Part shown: piece by piece, positions 60,216 through 64,000 of the stretch
How positions within the stretch are numbered: the stretch's first letter is position 1
Layout of the letters: each line of letters begins with the position of its first letter
Assembly (NCBI GenBank): GCA_016711225.1
Contig: JADJTK010000007.1
Location: 186,001 to 250,000, forward strand
Direction: 5' to 3'
Source of the DNA: Opitutaceae bacterium
GTDB lineage: Bacteria > Verrucomicrobiota > Verrucomicrobiia > Opitutales > Opitutaceae
DNA: 64,000 nucleotides
The notes under the pieces: generated by a model
Database searches by the model: none
Told to the model about the DNA's origin: nothing
Seen by the model: only the letters and a program-made list of their open reading frames with translations
Translations under genes and position numbers: made by a program

Positions 60216-63099
60216 ATGCGCCCCAGACGCCTACCGCCCCTCGCCCTCTTTCTCTCCCTCGGCGCCGTCGCTCCGCTCCTCGCCACCATCGACCGCGACC
60301 ACGACCTGATCTCGGATCTCTGGAACGCCGCCTACCCCGCCGCCGAGAACCCCGCCGCCGACAACGACGGCGACGGCTTCACCAACCGCCAAGAGGCCAA
60401 CGCCGGCACCAATCCGCTCGACCCGCGTAGCCGGCCCACCTCCATCCTGGAGCCCGGCCCTGGCGGCGAACTTCAGCTCCGTTGGCCCGCCCAGCTTGGC
60501 AAGCGCTACGTCGTCAGCTCCACGCCCGACTTCGCCAAGTGGACCAACGTCGGCTCCTACCTCGTTGGCAACGGCACCACGCTCACCCGCACCATCCCGC
60601 CCACCCTCGCCACCGCCCCGGCCCAGTTCTTCCGCGTCAGTGCCGTCGACTTCGATGCCGACCTCGACGGCCTCACCGACTGGGAGGAGGCCCAGCTCGG
60701 CACCGCCCCCGCATCACTCGACTCCGATGCCGACGGCATGCCCGACGGCTGGGAAACCCTCCACGACCTGAATCCGCTCGCCAACGACGCAGGCGCCGAT
60801 CCCGATGCCGACGGGTTCACCAACCTCCAGGAGCGCTCCGCCGGCACCGACCCCCAGTACCGCGCTGCCCCCGTCTCCGGCGGGCCCTTCATCTTCTGGG
60901 CCTCGCAACCCGTCGCGCCCGAGGAGACCATCCTCGTCACCTCCGGCGGTAGCGACATCGGCACCACCGCCGAGCTCTCCCGCCTCGCCGACAACGCCCC
61001 CGGGGCACCGCCCGGCACCGCCGCCGCCCCGACCGCGTGGACCGCCGTCGCGCCCCACACCGCCACCCCGCGCAGCGTCACCGTCACCGTTCCCGATTCT
61101 TGGACACCCGGAATCTACGCCCTGCGCCTCAAACACCGGGGCGCCACCGGCCCGCTGCGCCTCGTCAACGCCCCCGATCCTTGGTTCGTCGCCGGCAACC
61201 AGGGTGCGAGCGCCTCTCCCGGGGGCACCCTCACCATTGCCGGAAACTGTCTCGAAATCGTCTCGCCCCGGCTCCCTCGGCCCGCGCCTCGCCCTCGTGC
61301 GCGATGGCGCCGTCGCCACCCTCACCGCCCCGGTCCGCGTCACCACCAGCACCGGCTATGCGTTGCGCTACGGCGTTCCTGCCAATCTCGCCCCGGGCGA
61401 CTACCAGGTTTTCGTCCACAACGGCTGCGGCGGCCCCGCCGGTTGGGTGAAGTTCTCGACCTACATCGAGGCCCCGCTCGACACCATCACCATCGCCACC
61501 CCGACCGCGTGGCCCTCGGCCGTATTCACCGCCGCCGTGCCCACCGGCAGCGGCGACGACGCTAAGCTCGCCTCCGCCCTCGCCCAGGCCACCGCCAACG
61601 GCGGCGGCACAGTCCGAATCCCCGCCGGCACCTACAAGCTCACCCAGCCCCTCTCGCTCCCCAACCGCACCGTTCTCGCCGGCGCCGGGCGCGCCCTCAC
61701 CACGCTCGAATGGACAGCCCCACTGCCGCTCAACACCCCGCTGGTCAACGGCGCCGCTCTCACCCCGGCGGGGTCGCAGCGCGCCACCTTCGCCCTTGAG
61801 GATCTCACGCTCCAGGCACCGCCCGACTTCCGGGAACACGCCGTCGAGCGCATCGGCACCGACGAGTTGGGCTGGTTCCGCCGGATCAAGATCGCCGCCG
61901 GCTGCTACAACACCAAGGTCTGGAACGACACCCCCGTCGCCCTCTATCTCCGCCAGACCGACAATGTCCTGATCGAGGATGTCCTCTTCGACTCCGACCA
62001 GTGCATCTTCAGCCGCGACGACGTCAGCCACGTCGTCCTGCGCAACTCGACCCTCCAGTACAACAACCTCGGGCTGTGGCTCTCCTCCCGCAGTCGCAAC
62101 TGGATCATCGAGGGCAACCGCCTCGAGAAGCAGGAGCCCATCGCGGCGATGTCTGTCCTCTGCATCACATCGATGTACGGCACACCGGTCGGCGGCCCCT
62201 ACACCCGCGACCTGCTCTATGCCGGCAATACCCACACGCTGAAAGCCGGCACCACTCCCACCATTGCCGCGGGCTACACCATGGACGGCGCCGCCGGCAT
62301 CTACCGCGGCGGTTTCAGCATGGCCGGCGCCACGACCCTGCGCCTCAACTTTCCGACCATCGCCATCCGGCCCGGCGGCACCACCCCCGTATCCTACTCC
62401 TGGAATGGTGCGGTCGCGCAGATCATCGACGGGCGTGGGGCCGGCCAATGGCGTTTCCTCACCGCCGCCACCCAGGGGTCGACGACCGTATCGATCGACC
62501 GTCCCTGGGAGGTGGACCCCGACAGCTCGTCCGTCGTCGCGCTCAACAACCTCCAGGGCCGCCTGCTCATGATCGACAACAACCTCTCCTCCGACGTGCA
62601 GCACGACGACTACTACCTCGCCCTCGATAGCATCAAGGCGGGCAACCGCTTCGGGCACTCCCACAAGGACCAGCCCACCGCCGCCACCACCTGGTCTGGT
62701 AGCCACTACATGGGCACATTTCCCGCCTGGCACCTGCAGTTCCTCGGCAACACCGTCGTTTCCGGCCAGTCGACCTTCTTCTCCCTCCTGTCCTACAACG
62801 ACCCGGCCGCCGACTACGACGGGGTCGTTGGCGCCGCGCACGTGTACCGCAACAACACCAACGCCAACCCCAACCTGCTGCCCAACCAGGACGAGTTCTA
62901 CCTGCGCCTGCTCAGCCGCCACGGCTCCCTCGCCGACCTCCTCGTCGAGCGCAACCAGTTCGATTCCGTTCGCTTTCTCCACTTCGACTACGACCCGGTC
63001 TCCGTCTCCGGCCTGCTCCTCCGCCAAAACGTTCCCGCCGCCGGCGGCCCCCTGGTCCTCATCCCGTCGTCGCCTCCCCCCGGTGTTACCACCAAGTAG
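60216..63099 (+). pseudogene. Secreted beta-helix protein with calcium-type repeats, frameshifted
   Basis: Two frames make one protein of about 960 residues. It starts M-R-P-R-R-L-P-P-L-A-L-F-L-S-L with a signal peptide, then D-R-D-H-D-L-I-S-D-L-W, D-N-D-G-D-G-F-T-N and further D-x-D repeats to about residue 220, then an IPT/Ig-like domain. The first frame fails just after C-L-E-I-V-S-P (61255-61270). Removing one C from CCCC at 61266-61269 joins it to G-S-L-G-P-R-L-A-L-V in the other frame, which continues with a pectate-lyase-superfamily beta-helix (G-G-T-V-R-I-P-A-G-T-Y) to 63099. The indel in a homopolymer makes sequencing error quite possible. Confidence 0.8.
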
Positions 63100-63159
63100 C
63101 GACTCGCAATCAGCGCCCTCCTCCGGCTCCAATCCCCGTCCGCGTCCCCACCCTTGCCC

Positions 63160-63187
63160 GTAGCGACACACCCAAGAGCTTCTTCCG
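63160..63187 (+). repeat. Covarying hairpin repeat, copy 5 (degenerate)
   Basis: Starts GTAGCGACAC and ends GAGCTTCTTCCG; the stem is largely lost but position, length and ends match the family. Confidence 0.4.
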
Positions 63188-63266
63188 ATTCCAGCCTTCG
63201 CCCTTCTCCGCCTCGCTCTGCCATCTTCGTTCTCCGTTCCGCCTTCTTCCCTCCGTTCCCCACTCC

Positions 63267-64000
63267 ATGCGCAACATCCCCTCCCTCGGCCACGCGCGCT
63301 TCCGAGCCCTCACCGCCGCCCTCCTTCTCGCCGCCCCCCTCGCCCACGCCTTCCTCGACCTCAACCACGACGGTCTTTCCGACATCTGGCAGGCCGCGTA
63401 CCCCACCGCCGGCGCCGCCAACGCCGACCCCGACGGCGACGGCTACTCCAACGCGCTCGAGCAACTCGCCGGCACCAATCCCCTTTCCGCCGCCAGCCGC
63501 CCCACCGCCGCCCTCGAGCGCGACGCCTCCGACAATCTCGTGCTGCGCTGGCCCGGCCTGAAGTGGAAACGTTACTACGCCTCGACCTCCCCCGACCTCA
63601 AGCAGTGGAGTGTGCTCGGAACCTCCATAGGGGGCACCGGTGCCGACCTCACCAAGACCGTCCTTCCCGCCGGCTCGACGACTGCCTCTGGCTTCTATCG
63701 CGTCAACGTCTCTGACGCCGACACCGACGCCGACCTGCTCACCGACTGGGAAGAGGCCCAGCTCGGCCTCAGCTCCACCAAGGCCGACACCGACGCCGAC
63801 GGCATGGATGATTTCTGGGAGTCCGACCACGGCACCAACCCCGCCCTCGCCGACGCCTCCGCCGATCCCGACAGCGACGGTTTCTCCAACCTCCGCGAAT
63901 ACGCCGCCGGCACCGACCCGCAGATCCGAGCCCTCCCGGTCCCCGGCGGCCCCATCGTTTTCTGGACCTCGCAGCCCGTCGCACCCGACGAGACCATCCT
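63267..64000 (+). CDS. Secreted calcium-repeat protein, partial (runs off the window)
   Basis: At least 244 residues from ATG 63267, open to the window end. Signal peptide F-R-A-L-T-A-A-L-L-L-A-A...A-H-A; then D-L-N-H-D-G-L-S-D-I-W, D-P-D-G-D-G-Y-S-N, D-T-D-A-D-G-M-D-D-F-W and D-P-D-S-D-G-F-S-N. It is co-linear with the start of the frameshifted beta-helix protein, including F-W-T-S-Q-P-V-A-P-D-E-T at the window end. A beta-helix probably follows outside the window. Confidence 0.8.
   Translation, partial: MRNIPSLGHARFRALTAALLLAAPLAHAFLDLNHDGLSDIWQAAYPTAGAANADPDGDGYSNALEQLAGTNPLSAASRPTAALERDASDNLVLRWPGLKWKRYYASTSPDLKQWSVLGTSIGGTGADLTKTVLPAGSTTASGFYRVNVSDADTDADLLTDWEEAQLGLSSTKADTDADGMDDFWESDHGTNPALADASADPDSDGFSNLREYAAGTDPQIRALPVPGGPIVFWTSQPVAPDETI

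Overview
The window is a high-GC bacterial chromosome segment, very probably from Verrucomicrobiota and most likely Opitutaceae. The reasons are the pilus gene set resembling Akkermansia Amuc_1098-1101, a type II glutamine synthetase, families of secreted proteins with calcium-type D-x-D-G repeats, and the rplY-pth-rpsF-ssb-rplI cluster. No tRNA, rRNA, CRISPR array, prophage or insertion sequence was seen. Taxonomy and functions come from reading translations by eye; no database search was run.

Layout. 0-10.7 kb: three genes joined by ATGA overlaps encode a corrinoid protein, a UroD-type methyltransferase fused to DUF1638, and a sensor kinase with nine PAS modules; a REC-PAS-GAF-PAS-kinase-REC hybrid follows. 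This is the best candidate for an undescribed system: a corrinoid or methyl-group sensing phosphorelay. 11-15 kb: two secreted carbohydrate-active proteins, one frameshifted. 15-26.8 kb: housekeeping genes (accD, comF, truA, ruvX, manC, moeB-like, an aminotransferase, rimO, a 5'-3' exonuclease), a VapC-type toxin-antitoxin pair, a basic HTH protein, a 33-residue basic peptide with its own terminator, and a candidate structured RNA after rimO. 26.8-31.8 kb: a type IV pilus-type operon (PilM-PilN fusion, Amuc_1100-like protein, secretin). 32-35.3 kb: a frameshifted ammonium transporter gene and an NtrC-family regulator. 35.5-42.6 kb: FlgM-like protein, lipoprotein, HDOD protein, hybrid kinase, TPR protein, FlgN-like protein. 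42.8-45.4 kb: glnA behind a good sigma-54 promoter, then a minimal protein kinase and a PP2C phosphatase. 45.5-51.5 kb: exopolysaccharide-type genes. 52-55.3 kb: MazG-like protein and the rplY-pth-rpsF-ssb-rplI cluster. 55.7-64 kb: five consecutive secreted paralogues, three with xylose-isomerase-like barrels, separated by a covarying hairpin repeat.

Working together. The sigma-54 promoter of glnA, the nearby NtrC-type regulator and the ammonium transporter suggest nitrogen control. ManC and the 45-51 kb genes suggest surface polysaccharide synthesis. Three genes carry single-base frameshifts, one inside a homopolymer, so sequencing error must be excluded before they are called pseudogenes.
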